From positions 1 through 56,440 of the forward strand of contig JACKBM010000044.1 in assembly GCA_020634575.1 (NCBI GenBank): DNA of 56,440 bases. The letters are read 5' to 3'. Within the stretch, counting starts at the first letter, position 1. Each line of letters starts with the position of its first letter. The DNA comes from Ardenticatenales bacterium (GTDB lineage: Bacteria; Chloroflexota; Anaerolineae; Promineifilales; Promineifilaceae). A program made the position numbers and the translations under genes. The notes beneath the pieces were generated by a model that was not told the origin of the DNA, searched no databases, and saw only the letters and a list, made by a program, of their open reading frames with translations. Below are positions 46,355-55,608 of this stretch, in pieces.

Positions 46355-47283
46355 TGGAAGCTCTTGTCCGCCGCACGGCGCTGGGCCTGGCCCTGATCCT
46401 TTGCCTGGCGATGGTTGGCTCAACCCTGGGCCGCTTCCATTGGGCCGGCGACCTGCTCAGCCTGTTTGCTGACTATTACCTCTGGCTGGGTCTGCTGCCG
46501 CTGCTGGTTTTGCTGCTGTTGCGGGAATGGCAGTGGGCCGGGCTGGTGGCCATCGCCCTGACGTTGCATGGCTGGCAGTTGCTGGACGTGGCGCGTGTTG
46601 AGAGTTTGGCGGCGCCGGACCGGCCGGATGCCATCCGCCTCATGATGTACAACGTTTACTATCAGAACCAGGACCTCGACGCCATCATCAGTGAGGTCGA
46701 GAAATACGATCCCGATATCCTCTTCCTGATGGAGTACTCGGAGGTCATCGCTGCCCGCATCGGCTCGGCTTTTGCCAACTACCCCTATCAGCTGGTGCAA
46801 CCCAGCCGGATGACGATGGGGCTGGCCCTCTACAGCCGCCTGCCCCTGGGCGAGACCACCGTTCACCGCAGCCGCGAGACGCGCATCCCCGTCTACGATG
46901 TGCAGCTGGAGTACGATGGGCAACTCATCACCTTTGTCGCCGGTCACCCCTGGCCGCCCCTGCCCCAATGGGCCCAGCTCAACCGCGACCAGATGCTCGA
47001 CATCACCGCCGTGGCCGCTGCAGCCGAACATCCACTTATCGTGGCCGGCGACTTCAACGCCAGCCAATGGTCATTTCTCCTGCAAGACCTCGCCGAACGG
47101 GCCAACGTCCGCCAGGTCCGGGCCCCATTGGACTTCAGTAAAACGTTCTTCCCCAACCCGGTGACCGGTCTGCCCCTGGACCACTTCCTGCTCTCACCGG
47201 AATGGGCCGTGGTTGCGCTGCAACAAGGTCAGCGCGGCGGATCTGACCATATCCCCCTCGTTATTGATTTCTATTTGCAGTAA
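46354..47283 (+). CDS. Endonuclease/exonuclease/phosphatase (EEP) family membrane protein
   Basis: The 309-residue product has three N-terminal membrane spans (about 8-25, 37-58, 64-80) and a C-terminal EEP domain with IRLMMYNVYYQN, DILFLMEYSE, the HPWPPL block, VAGDFNASQWS and a final GGSDHIPLVIDF. These are the metal-binding and catalytic Asn/Glu/Asp/His motifs. EEP proteins cleave phosphodiesters in nucleic acids or lipids; the membrane anchoring puts this domain outside the cytoplasm. Translationally coupled to the VOC gene. Confidence 0.9.
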   Translation: MEALVRRTALGLALILCLAMVGSTLGRFHWAGDLLSLFADYYLWLGLLPLLVLLLLREWQWAGLVAIALTLHGWQLLDVARVESLAAPDRPDAIRLMMYNVYYQNQDLDAIISEVEKYDPDILFLMEYSEVIAARIGSAFANYPYQLVQPSRMTMGLALYSRLPLGETTVHRSRETRIPVYDVQLEYDGQLITFVAGHPWPPLPQWAQLNRDQMLDITAVAAAAEHPLIVAGDFNASQWSFLLQDLAERANVRQVRAPLDFSKTFFPNPVTGLPLDHFLLSPEWAVVALQQGQRGGSDHIPLVIDFYLQ

Positions 47284-47351
47284 GCTTGTAGGCATATGCC
47301 ATTCAATTCGGGACGCGCTGCGCCCCAGCACACCCACAAATGAGGATTTCC

Positions 47352-50300
47352 ATGGGAAGCAACAAAGAGAAAGAGGCCAAAGATCCGGTCGGCACAGCGA
47401 TTGCCAGCCTGAAATTGCGCGGCGTTGGCCCCGCCCTGATGGGCGGCCGCATTTCTTATATCGCCGTCCATCCACAGAAAAAGAGTACGTGGTACCTGGC
47501 GGTCGGCTCCGGCAATCTCTGGAAGACGACCAATGCCGGCATCACCTGGAAGCCGATCTTCGACGATCAACCATCCTACTCCATCGGCACGGTCGCCATC
47601 GACCCGACGACGCCGGAGACCGTCTGGGTTGGCACCGGCGAGAAGGTCAGCGGCCGTCATGTCGCCTGGGGCGATGGCATTTATAAATCCCTGAATGGCG
47701 GCCAGACCTGGGAAAATATGGGGCTGAAGCGCTCCGAGCACATCGCCAAGATCCTGATCGACCCGCGCGATGGCAACACCGTCCTGGTGGCTGCTGAAGG
47801 ACCGCTCTGGGCGGCTGGCGGTGAGCGCGGCGTCTACAAAACCACCGACGGCGGCCAGAACTGGCATCTCGTCCTGGAAATCGACGAAAACACCGGCGTC
47901 ACCGACATCGAATTTGACCCGTCCAATCCGGACGTCATCTACGCCGCCGCTTACCAGCGCCGCCGCCATGTCTACTCCTTCCTGAGTGGCGGTCCCAATT
48001 CTGGTATCTACAAATCAACCGACAATGGCGATAGCTGGCGCAAAATCACCGTCGGCCTGCCCAAGGGCGACATGGGCAAGATTGGCCTCGCCGTCACCCC
48101 GGCCGATCCCAATCTCGTCTTTGCCACCATCGAGGCCAATCAAGACGACAAAGGGTTCTACCGCTCAACCGACAAGGGCGAAAGCTGGGAAAAACGTAGC
48201 AGCTACACCTCCGGCGGCACCGGTCCCCATTACTACCAGGAAATTGAGGCGTCGCCCCAGGACCCGGACACCGTTTACCAGATGGATGTCTTCGTCAATG
48301 TCACGAAAGATGGCGGCAAGAATTTCAAGAGCATCGAGACGGGCAAATCCAAGCACAGCGACAACCACGCCCTCTGGATTGACCCGGCCGATGGCGACCA
48401 CATGCTGCTCGGCTGCGATGCCGGCCTTTACGAGAGCTTTGACGCCGGCGGCAGCTGGCGCCATTTCCCCAATCTGCCCGTCTCCCAGTTCTACCGGGTC
48501 GCCCTGGACAACAGCGAGCCATTTTTCAACATCCTCGGCGGCGCCCAGGATCTGGGCACCCTGTTTGGCCCCAGCCGCACCACCAACATCGAGGGGGTGC
48601 GCAATCAGGATTGGTACGTTCCCCTGGGCGCGGACGGCTACCACACCGATTTTGACCCGACGGACCCGATGATCATGTTTGTCACCTGGCAAAACGGCAA
48701 CATCTACCGTTACGACCGGCGCAGCGAAGAGTCCGTCGACATTAAGCCACTGGCCGCCCCGGGCGAACCGCCGGAACGTTGGAATTGGGATGCCCCATTT
48801 TTCATCAGCCGGCACAATGCCAACCGGCTCTACATGGCCTCGCACCGGGTCTGGCGCAGTGACGACCAGGGCAACGCCTGGACGGCGATCAGCCCGGACC
48901 TGACGCAGGGCACCAACCGGTACGAACTTCCTCATATGGGCCGGGTCTGGAGTGTCGACGATCTAAACGACAACTTCGCCATGTCCGGCTACGCCACCAT
49001 CGCCAAGATCGCCGAATCGCCCGTGCAGGCCGGCCTGCTCTATGCCAGCACCGACGACGGCCTCATCCAGGTCAGTGAAGACGACGGTGGCAGCTGGCGC
49101 CGCGCTGCTGACCTGCCCGGCGTACCGGAGCGCTCCTTCATCATCTTCGTCGGCGCTTCCGAGCATGACGCAGATACCGTCTACGCCATCGCCGACGCGC
49201 ACAAGCAGGGCGATTTTAATCCTTACCTGTTTGTCAGCAGTGACCGGGGTCAGAGCTGGCAGTCCCTGCGCGGTGATCTCCCGGATGGCACCATCCTCTG
49301 GGCAATCCAGCAGGACCACGTAGAGCCCAACCTGCTCTTCCTGGCCGCTGAATACGGGCTGTATGCCTCTTTGAATGGCGGCGAGAACTGGCACAAACTG
49401 GCCGGTGTGCCGACCATGGCCTTCCGCGACCTGAAAATCCACCAGCGCGATAACGACCTGGTCGGCGCCAGCTTCGGCCGCGGCTTCTACGTCTTTGACG
49501 ATTACAGCCCCCTGCGCGACATGGCCAACGGCGCCCTGGATAACGAGGCGCACCTTTTCCCGGTGCGCGACGCCTGGTGGTACATCGAGTTGGTGCCGAT
49601 GCAGTCGCCGGGCCAGCCCACTCTGGGCGACACCAGCTTTGTGGCCCCCAATCCGCCCTTCGGCGCGGTCTTCACCTATCACCTGAAGGAAAAGCCGCTG
49701 ACGGCGAAAGAAGCCCGTCAAAAAGCGGAGAAAGAGCTGCGTGAAAGCGGTGCTGACACCCCCTTCCCCGGCTTCGACGCCCTGCGCGCCGAGAGCCTGG
49801 AAGAGAAGCCACAAATCTTGCTGCTGGTGCGGGATGCGGCCGGCGAACCAGTCCGCTGGCTGGAAGGCTCAACAGACGCCGGCGTCCACCGGGTCGCCTG
49901 GGATCTGCGCCTGTCATCGCCAGATCCCATCGACCTGCACAAGCCGGACGAGCCCAACCCCTGGTCGTTGCCGCCCACTGGTGCCCTGGTGGCGCCGGGC
50001 GAGTACAGTGTGGAATTGGTGCTGGTCAGCCGGGACGGCGTGCAAAAGCTGAGCGAAGCGCAAAGTTTTAACCTCAAACCCGTCCCAACCACCGTCGCCG
50101 GCACCGATTTTGCCGCCGCTGCCGCCTTCCAGCGCGAAACAAGCGATCTGCTGAAGGAGGCTTCGGGCATCGTCAAAGAGCTGGAGCGGGCTCGCGACCG
50201 GCTGCGCCATGTTCGGGCCGCTCTGCTGCAAACGCCGGGCCGTGACGCTGGCCTGTACGCGCGCATCGACGCCGCCCAGGACGCGTTGGATGGGTTGGAA

Positions 50301-50567
50301 AGCATTCTCAAGGGGAATCCGCGCCGGCAGAAACTGGCTGAGCCGGATGTGGAAACGGTCAACCGGCGTCTGTGGCGTCTGACCAACCAATGGTTCACCC
50401 GCCAGCAGCCGACCCAGACCGCCCTGGCCAGCCAGGCCCAGGCCGCGGCTGACATGGCGACCGTCAAGAGCGAACTGCAAGCGATGCTGACCGGCGAACT
50501 GGCCCAGTTGGAAGCGGATATCGCCGCGGCTGGTGCGCCCTGGACGCCCGGCCGTGCCCTTGCATGA
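47352..50567 (+). CDS. Large Asp-box (BNR/VPS10-like) beta-propeller protein
   Basis: The 1071-residue product has no signal peptide. It contains about ten Asp boxes (for example TTDGGQNW, STDNGDSW, STDKGESW, SSDRGQSW), giving two linked propellers (about 25-700), as in sortilin/VPS10 or BNR-repeat glycosidases. A beta sandwich (about 740-900) and a helical C-terminal part (about 915-1065, including ASGIVKELERARDRLRH) follow. No glycosidase catalytic set is visible. GAGGA lies 5 bp before ATG 47352; ATG 47340 would be an alternative. It overlaps the next gene by 4 bp. Confidence 0.9.
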   Translation: MGSNKEKEAKDPVGTAIASLKLRGVGPALMGGRISYIAVHPQKKSTWYLAVGSGNLWKTTNAGITWKPIFDDQPSYSIGTVAIDPTTPETVWVGTGEKVSGRHVAWGDGIYKSLNGGQTWENMGLKRSEHIAKILIDPRDGNTVLVAAEGPLWAAGGERGVYKTTDGGQNWHLVLEIDENTGVTDIEFDPSNPDVIYAAAYQRRRHVYSFLSGGPNSGIYKSTDNGDSWRKITVGLPKGDMGKIGLAVTPADPNLVFATIEANQDDKGFYRSTDKGESWEKRSSYTSGGTGPHYYQEIEASPQDPDTVYQMDVFVNVTKDGGKNFKSIETGKSKHSDNHALWIDPADGDHMLLGCDAGLYESFDAGGSWRHFPNLPVSQFYRVALDNSEPFFNILGGAQDLGTLFGPSRTTNIEGVRNQDWYVPLGADGYHTDFDPTDPMIMFVTWQNGNIYRYDRRSEESVDIKPLAAPGEPPERWNWDAPFFISRHNANRLYMASHRVWRSDDQGNAWTAISPDLTQGTNRYELPHMGRVWSVDDLNDNFAMSGYATIAKIAESPVQAGLLYASTDDGLIQVSEDDGGSWRRAADLPGVPERSFIIFVGASEHDADTVYAIADAHKQGDFNPYLFVSSDRGQSWQSLRGDLPDGTILWAIQQDHVEPNLLFLAAEYGLYASLNGGENWHKLAGVPTMAFRDLKIHQRDNDLVGASFGRGFYVFDDYSPLRDMANGALDNEAHLFPVRDAWWYIELVPMQSPGQPTLGDTSFVAPNPPFGAVFTYHLKEKPLTAKEARQKAEKELRESGADTPFPGFDALRAESLEEKPQILLLVRDAAGEPVRWLEGSTDAGVHRVAWDLRLSSPDPIDLHKPDEPNPWSLPPTGALVAPGEYSVELVLVSRDGVQKLSEAQSFNLKPVPTTVAGTDFAAAAAFQRETSDLLKEASGIVKELERARDRLRHVRAALLQTPGRDAGLYARIDAAQDALDGLESILKGNPRRQKLAEPDVETVNRRLWRLTNQWFTRQQPTQTALASQAQAAADMATVKSELQAMLTGELAQLEADIAAAGAPWTPGRALA

Positions 50568-51565
50568 GTGATGCATTTTTAAGCCAGTGGCGCTCGCCGG
50601 ACTGGCTGGCTGAAGTGGCCGGCTGGGCGGCGGGCGCCCTGGCAGCGCAGGGCGAAGCGCTGACCGGGCCGCCCGAGCAGCTACGCCAGGATTTCTTCAC
50701 GACGATCGTCCGTTTACCGGCCGGTCCCCGCACCTACTTCTGCAAAGCCACCCACCCCGCGCTCAAGCGCGAAGTCGGCCTGACGCTGGCCCTGGCCGAC
50801 TGGGCGCCGGCGTATTGTGACCGGCCGGTTGCTGCCGACCCCGCCCGCGGCTGGCTCCTGCTGGCCGACGGCGGCCTCACCGTGCGCCAGGCATTTGCCG
50901 ATCCGCCAGAGATCAGCTGGTGGCGTGAGATCCTGCGCCGCTATGCCGCCCTGCAAATGACCACGGCCAGCCGGCCCAAGCAACTGCTCACCCTGGGGCT
51001 GCCTGATCGGCGTCCCGATAAACTCCCAGCGCTTTACGATTGGCTCCTGGCCGACGAGAGCTGGCTACGTGTCGGCCAGGCCGAGGGGCTGACCGCTACG
51101 GAACTGGCGCAACTCCATCAGGCAAGACCGAAAGTTATTGAGCTATGCGAAGAATTGGCCAGCCTGCCCATCCCGGCCGCTGTGCATCACAACGACCTGC
51201 ACGACGGCAACATCTTCTTCAACAACGGCGATTATCGCTTTTTTGACTGGGGCGACGCCGATTTTAGCCACCCCTTCTTCTCCCTGCGCACCGCCTTCGT
51301 CAGTATTGAGGGGCGTTTTGGCTGGGCCGAAAACGACCCGCGCTTTGCCCCATTGGCCCGCGAATATCTGGCTTGCTGGCGGGCGTGGGCCGATGAGGCC
51401 ACGCTGTGGCGCGGCTATACGCTGGCCCAGCGTCTCTGGGCCTTGAGCACAGCCGCCAAATACAAGGCGCTGCTCGACCTGCCCGGGGCGCCGCGGGCCG
51501 ATCAGGCCCATATCCTGCCGGCTGTCCTGCAAGAATTCCTGGCCGGACTTCAGGCTGATGGCTGA
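50564..51565 (+). CDS. Aminoglycoside phosphotransferase-like (APH) family protein 1
   Basis: The 333-residue product has the kinase-like catalytic pair HHNDLHDGNIFF (Brenner motif, about residue 207) and FFDWGDADFSHP (metal-binding Asp). The N-lobe is short, with a Lys in TYFCKATHP as likely ATP ligand. Substrate cannot be told; members phosphorylate small molecules or sugars. Starts as an ATGA overlap with the propeller gene. Confidence 0.88.
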   Translation: MSDAFLSQWRSPDWLAEVAGWAAGALAAQGEALTGPPEQLRQDFFTTIVRLPAGPRTYFCKATHPALKREVGLTLALADWAPAYCDRPVAADPARGWLLLADGGLTVRQAFADPPEISWWREILRRYAALQMTTASRPKQLLTLGLPDRRPDKLPALYDWLLADESWLRVGQAEGLTATELAQLHQARPKVIELCEELASLPIPAAVHHNDLHDGNIFFNNGDYRFFDWGDADFSHPFFSLRTAFVSIEGRFGWAENDPRFAPLAREYLACWRAWADEATLWRGYTLAQRLWALSTAAKYKALLDLPGAPRADQAHILPAVLQEFLAGLQADG

Positions 51566-52523
51566 GCGCCTGGCCGTGCTTTCAGCCTGGTTCGCTGAGC
51601 CAGTCGCCGCCTGCGCTCCGCTGGTGCCGGACAGTGTCTGGCGCGTGGAAACGACGGACGGCGGCGCATATGTACTGAAAGAGCGCGGCGAGGTGGCGTT
51701 GGCGACCGGCCGGTCCCTCCAATTCGAGCTGGCCGTGCTGGATCACCTGGACGCAGCGACCCTTCCCATCGTCCTGCCCACGCCCGATCAGCATGGCGAA
51801 CGCTTCACTGCCTGGGAAAACCACTATTTCCAGCTCACTCCGTACGTAGCGCATAAGCCCTGGCCAGCGCCCGGGCCGGCCCGGCTGGCCCTGCTGCACC
51901 ACCTAGGGACGGAGATCGCGCGCCTACACGAGGCTATGGCCCGGTTCCCAATCGAACAACTGCCAGAGAATATCCGGCGCAACGACCTGTTTGGGGAGAT
52001 TTTGTTGCGAGCAATTCCGTTGGGGAAAAAACAGCTAAACGGGCCGGACCACGAGCGGTTCGCCACGCTCACCGCCGCGCTCGAAAAGCCTCTGGCCGAA
52101 ATCTACGGCCAGCTACCGAACCAGCTCATCCATCGCGACTGCCACGCCGGCAATTTTCTCTGCCGGGCGGGTCAACTCGCCGGCATCATCGATTGGGACC
52201 AGCTCAGCCTGGGGCCACGTCTGCTGGATATAGCCTACTTCGCGGTCCAGATGATCAAACGCCGCCTCGAAGCCGGCGCCAGCCTGGACGAATGGCCCGC
52301 TGAATGGGCCGCGCTGTTAGCCGGCTACCGTCAGCGGGCGCCGCTTACGACTCTCGAAGAAACGGCGCTGCCCTACCTATTGCTCACCATCCCGCTCCTG
52401 TTCATCCGCTGGTGTTTGGACATTAACCGGCCGGATTGGGCCAAAATCGAGTTGCAGACGCTGTTCTGGCTGGCGGCGAGGTTCGTCAACCCGACGGGTG
52501 CGTCAACCCGACGGGTTGGCTAA
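51558..52523 (+). CDS. Aminoglycoside phosphotransferase-like (APH) family protein 2
   Basis: The 321-residue product has ALK-type N-lobe residues (GGAYVLKERGE), the catalytic HRDCHAGNFL and the metal-binding IIDWDQLSLGPR. It is closer to the homoserine-kinase/SrkA branch than its neighbour and overlaps it by 8 bp. The final residues (RFVNPTGASTRRVG) come from the ACCCGACGGGT cassette, which supplies the stop codon. The two kinases may act on the same or successive substrates (inference). Confidence 0.88.
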   Translation: MAERLAVLSAWFAEPVAACAPLVPDSVWRVETTDGGAYVLKERGEVALATGRSLQFELAVLDHLDAATLPIVLPTPDQHGERFTAWENHYFQLTPYVAHKPWPAPGPARLALLHHLGTEIARLHEAMARFPIEQLPENIRRNDLFGEILLRAIPLGKKQLNGPDHERFATLTAALEKPLAEIYGQLPNQLIHRDCHAGNFLCRAGQLAGIIDWDQLSLGPRLLDIAYFAVQMIKRRLEAGASLDEWPAEWAALLAGYRQRAPLTTLEETALPYLLLTIPLLFIRWCLDINRPDWAKIELQTLFWLAARFVNPTGASTRRVG

Positions 52524-52551
52524 CCCGACGGGTTGGGCAACCCCTCGCCCA
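52489..52551. repeat. ACCCGACGGGT repeat cassette with conserved tail (copy 3)
   Basis: Units at 52489, 52506 and 52523 are spaced 17 bp and are followed by ACCCCTCGCCCA at 52540-52551. The cassette reaches into the C-terminal codons of the second phosphotransferase and ends at the bicupin gene's stop. Confidence 0.85.
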
Positions 52552-52552
52552 C

Positions 52553-53266
52553 CTAGTCCAGAAACTCGGCGATCAGGACGTAGGTGAGCGGGAAGCGGCC
52601 GGTATTCACCACCTGGCGCTGCACCCCCAACGGGTAGCTCACTACAGCGCCTGCCCCACAGGGAATAACTTCATCGTCCCAGATAAATTGCCCCTCACCG
52701 TAGAGTACATAGCTCGTTTCGCCGGTGTCGTAGTGGGTGTGCCGGCGGGTGGCGCGGCCGGGCATGATGGTTAGGACCTCGGCGTTGGCCATTTTCTGGG
52801 GCCGACGCAGCCAGATGTCGCGCACGCGCAGGTGAAATCCTTCCTCTTTGGATGGGTTGCTGAGTTCGTCAAATACTTTGGTCACAGCTACGCCCGAACC
52901 CACAGCCGGCTTGTCGACGGTGACGCCGCGCTGGGTGACGGCGGACCAGGCCAGCTCCCCTGCCGGCGCGCTACCACCGCTGACGGCAAAGTCCACCCAA
53001 CGCAGCGGCGTACTGCCGATGTTGTGGATCTCATGTTTGATGCCGGGCGTCATGTAGACGGCGATGTCCTGGCGCAATTCGTAGAGGTCACCTTCGGGGG
53101 CGGGATCATAAATGCTGATGATGCCGCGCCCATCGGTGAAATAAAGGAGCCGTTCTTCGGGCTCAGCCGCCAGTTCGCGCCGTTCCCCTGGCGCCAGGCT
53201 CCTCTCAAAAATTGTCGTCCGCTTGCTACCGGACGCTTCTTCACGCAAGATCTGTTTTTGCTCCAT
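52553..53266 (-). CDS. Bicupin protein
   Basis: The 237-residue product has two cupin barrels. The C-terminal one is clear (ATRRHTHYDTGETSYVLYGEGQF with metal-binding His-x-His and Glu, then PLGVQRQVVNTG). The N-terminal one (ELRQDIAVYMTPGIKHEIHN) is less complete. Bicupins include dioxygenases, isomerases and seed-storage-like proteins; the reaction here is unknown. GGAG lies 8 bp before ATG 53266 and too close to the GTG at 53272. It converges with the phosphotransferase cassette and is followed upstream by the TetR gene in the same direction. Confidence 0.85.
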   Translation of the reverse strand: MEQKQILREEASGSKRTTIFERSLAPGERRELAAEPEERLLYFTDGRGIISIYDPAPEGDLYELRQDIAVYMTPGIKHEIHNIGSTPLRWVDFAVSGGSAPAGELAWSAVTQRGVTVDKPAVGSGVAVTKVFDELSNPSKEEGFHLRVRDIWLRRPQKMANAEVLTIMPGRATRRHTHYDTGETSYVLYGEGQFIWDDEVIPCGAGAVVSYPLGVQRQVVNTGRFPLTYVLIAEFLD

Positions 53267-53300
53267 CTTCACTGCTCCTAATATTTGCCGGAGGGCCGTT

Positions 53301-53939
53301 TTACGCGGTGCCCTGCTCTGCTATTGTCGACGCGATAACGCCGGCTACGCCCTGCAAACAAAGCTGGTGGACCATCTCGGCCATGTAGCGCGGCGAATAG
53401 GGCATGTCGTTGGTCACCCACCAGGCGATGTTGGCAAAGAACGAACCGGCAATGTGGCGCGAAAGCAGCTCCAGCGGCATGGGCAGCTCCATTTCGGGCA
53501 GCGCCTGGCGCATCTGCGCTTCGTCGACAGCGGCGATATAGTCGATGATCTGTTGGGCCACGTAACCGACGCCGTTATCGGCCAGGAGCGCCCGGTAAAG
53601 CTCGGCATTGTCCGCCACATAGATGAAAATCCGCTCCAGGTCGTCGACCATCGTCGGGCTCCAGGGCGGCACGGCGGCGCCATGGGTTTTCATCGCCGCG
53701 ACCAGCTCGTCAAACTGGGCTTCCAGGCTATCAACCAGCAACTGCTCCTTGCTGTCATAATGCAGATAAAAAGTGGCCCGATTCAGATCCGCTTGCTCGG
53801 CCAGTTCGGCAATGGTGATGTTTTCGTAGCCTTTGGCCACAAGCAGGGCCAGCATCGCTTCGCGCAGCCGGCGCCGGCTGCGCCGCTGGCGCCGGTCACG
53901 GGGGGGATCCGGCCGGTTCGTCCGCCTATTTGTTTCCAT
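53301..53939 (-). CDS. TetR-family transcriptional regulator
   Basis: The 212-residue product begins with a basic Arg-rich arm, then the TetR helix-turn-helix (NITIAELAEQADLNRATFYLHYDSKEQLL). The C-terminal ligand domain (about 80-205) contains a long amphipathic helix set. It is divergent from the P450 gene across a 199-bp gap that contains matching inverted repeats, so it probably represses the P450 and itself. It may also be cotranscribed with the bicupin, whose start is 34 bp downstream. Confidence 0.92.
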   Translation of the reverse strand: METNRRTNRPDPPRDRRQRRSRRRLREAMLALLVAKGYENITIAELAEQADLNRATFYLHYDSKEQLLVDSLEAQFDELVAAMKTHGAAVPPWSPTMVDDLERIFIYVADNAELYRALLADNGVGYVAQQIIDYIAAVDEAQMRQALPEMELPMPLELLSRHIAGSFFANIAWWVTNDMPYSPRYMAEMVHQLCLQGVAGVIASTIAEQGTA

Positions 53940-53966
53940 ACGTCATCCTTCACGCCCAGCAGCCAA

Positions 53967-54095
53967 TTGTTGGTGATACGATAATCAACAAATGTCTACT
54001 ATCGTACAATGTGCCAATGTTCAGCATTGACAGTGCCAAACGCCTGCGCTATCTTATCAACAAATCGAACGCTAAACAACAAAGTGTTGATTATC
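53967..54095. promoter_or_regulatory. Operator-like repeats between TetR and P450 genes
   Basis: TTGTTGGTGAT (53967-53977) and ATAATCAACAA (53981-53991) form an imperfect palindrome, 9 of 11 positions. GATAATCAACA at 53980-53990 recurs as the exact reverse complement TGTTGATTATC at 54085-54095, and TTATCAACA appears again at 54054. Such clustered sites are expected for the adjacent TetR protein. The core promoter elements are not clear. Confidence 0.6.
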
Positions 54096-54138
54096 CCGAC
54101 GGCAAAACAGCCATTCAAGCTGTAACGAGGTGAATGCC

Positions 54139-55545
54139 ATGTCCGAAAACCAGATCCCTGAAATCCGCGGCAGCCGCTTTGCCGGCGTCGCCAGCCAGTT
54201 TTCTGAAAGTGAGCCGGAGTTCCTGCGCCAGACAGCGCTGGCCAACGGTCCCATCACCCTCTTCCGTATGTTCGGCCTCAGCTTCTACCATGTGGCCGAC
54301 CCGGAACTCATTCGCGAAATCCTGGTCACCCGCCAGAAAGAATTCCCCAAGGCAAAGCGAGACGTCGAAATCCTGGGCAGCTTCATTGGCAACGGGCTGG
54401 TCACGTCCGGCGGCGAATTCCATGCCAAACAGCGCAAGCTGGCCCAGCCCGCCTTTCACGCCCGCCGCATCGGCGGCTACGCCAGCACCATGGTCGATTA
54501 CACCAGCGCCGTTATGGCCGATTGGCATGATGGCCAGCCGTTGGACATCAGCCAGGCGATGTATGAACTCACCATGTACATCGTCGCCAAGACGCTATTT
54601 GATGCCGACATGAGCCAGATGCAGGCTGAAGCGGAGGGTGTCGGCCAGGCGATTCACCATCTACAAGCCATCTCCAACGCCGATTTCAAATCGCCCATTC
54701 AATGGCCCCATTGGCTGCCCACCAAGCGCAACCGGCTGCGGCGCCAGGCCCGCAACACGCTGAACAGCACCGTCGGCACCATCATCAACAACCGGCGCGC
54801 CCAGGCAGTTGACGGCCAGGTGGCGGATACCGGCGACCTGCTCTCCATGTTGATGCTGTCCCAATATGACGATGGCAGTTTTATGGGGGACCAGCAGTTG
54901 CTGGATGAAGTGCTGACCCTGTTTGTCGCCGGCCATGAGACCACCTCCAATGCGCTGAGCTGGACCTGGTATCTTCTCAGCCAGCATCCTGACGTGGTCG
55001 ACAAATTGCAGGCAGAGTTGGATGGGGTCCTGGGCAGCCGGCAAGCCACGCTGGCTGATCTGCCGCAGCTCACCTACACCGGCCAGATCATCAAAGAGGT
55101 ATTGCGCCTCTATCCACCGGCCTGGATCCTCAATACGCGCACCACGCCGGTTGCCACCAACCTGGGCCCGTACCAGCTGCCGGCCGACGCCAACATTTTC
55201 ATCTCGCCCTACGCGATGCATCATCTGCCCCAATATTTCCCGGAACCCGACGCCTTCCGGCCGGAACGCTGGACAGCGGAATTTGAACAGAGCCTGCCCC
55301 GCTACGCCTACATGCCCTTTGGCGGCGGGCCGCGCGTCTGCATTGGTAACTCATTTGCCCAGATGGAAGCGCAGCTCGTCCTGGCCACCATCGGTCAACG
55401 CTTCACAACCAGCCTGGCGACGGAAGAAGTCAAACTGAACCCGCAGGTAACTCTGTCACCCAAAGGTGGGCTGCCGGTCATATTGCACGCCCGTCAGCCG
55501 GTCCCCGCGCCAACCGAAGCCGTCCCGGCCCTGCAGCCGGCCTGA
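54139..55545 (+). CDS. Cytochrome P450
   Basis: The 468-residue product has all P450 landmarks: the I-helix oxygen-activation motif AGHETTSN (about residue 271), EVLR (ExxR), the PERW meander and the heme-binding loop FGGGPRVCIGN with Cys401 as thiolate ligand. It resembles the CYP110/CYP4-like bacterial group that hydroxylates fatty acids or alkanes. AGGTGA precedes ATG 54139. No redox partner gene is adjacent. Probably controlled by the divergent TetR regulator. A terminator follows its stop. Confidence 0.94.
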   Translation: MSENQIPEIRGSRFAGVASQFSESEPEFLRQTALANGPITLFRMFGLSFYHVADPELIREILVTRQKEFPKAKRDVEILGSFIGNGLVTSGGEFHAKQRKLAQPAFHARRIGGYASTMVDYTSAVMADWHDGQPLDISQAMYELTMYIVAKTLFDADMSQMQAEAEGVGQAIHHLQAISNADFKSPIQWPHWLPTKRNRLRRQARNTLNSTVGTIINNRRAQAVDGQVADTGDLLSMLMLSQYDDGSFMGDQQLLDEVLTLFVAGHETTSNALSWTWYLLSQHPDVVDKLQAELDGVLGSRQATLADLPQLTYTGQIIKEVLRLYPPAWILNTRTTPVATNLGPYQLPADANIFISPYAMHHLPQYFPEPDAFRPERWTAEFEQSLPRYAYMPFGGGPRVCIGNSFAQMEAQLVLATIGQRFTTSLATEEVKLNPQVTLSPKGGLPVILHARQPVPAPTEAVPALQPA

Positions 55546-55581
55546 GCAGGTTTGGGTAATCAAACTGAGCGACATACAATT

Positions 55582-55608
55582 GGGCTCTCAAGTTGAGAGC
55601 CCTTTTTT
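55582..55608 (+). terminator. Rho-independent terminator after the P450 gene
   Basis: GGGCTCTCAA (55582-55591) and TTGAGAGCCC (55593-55602) form a GC-rich stem followed directly by TTTTTT. The next gene's ATG begins on the base after the T run, so terminator and translation start overlap. Confidence 0.93.

Noticed and set aside
52553..55545. Biosynthetic gene cluster around the P450
   Set aside because: Only a bicupin, a TetR regulator and the P450 are present; no core synthase or redox partner.
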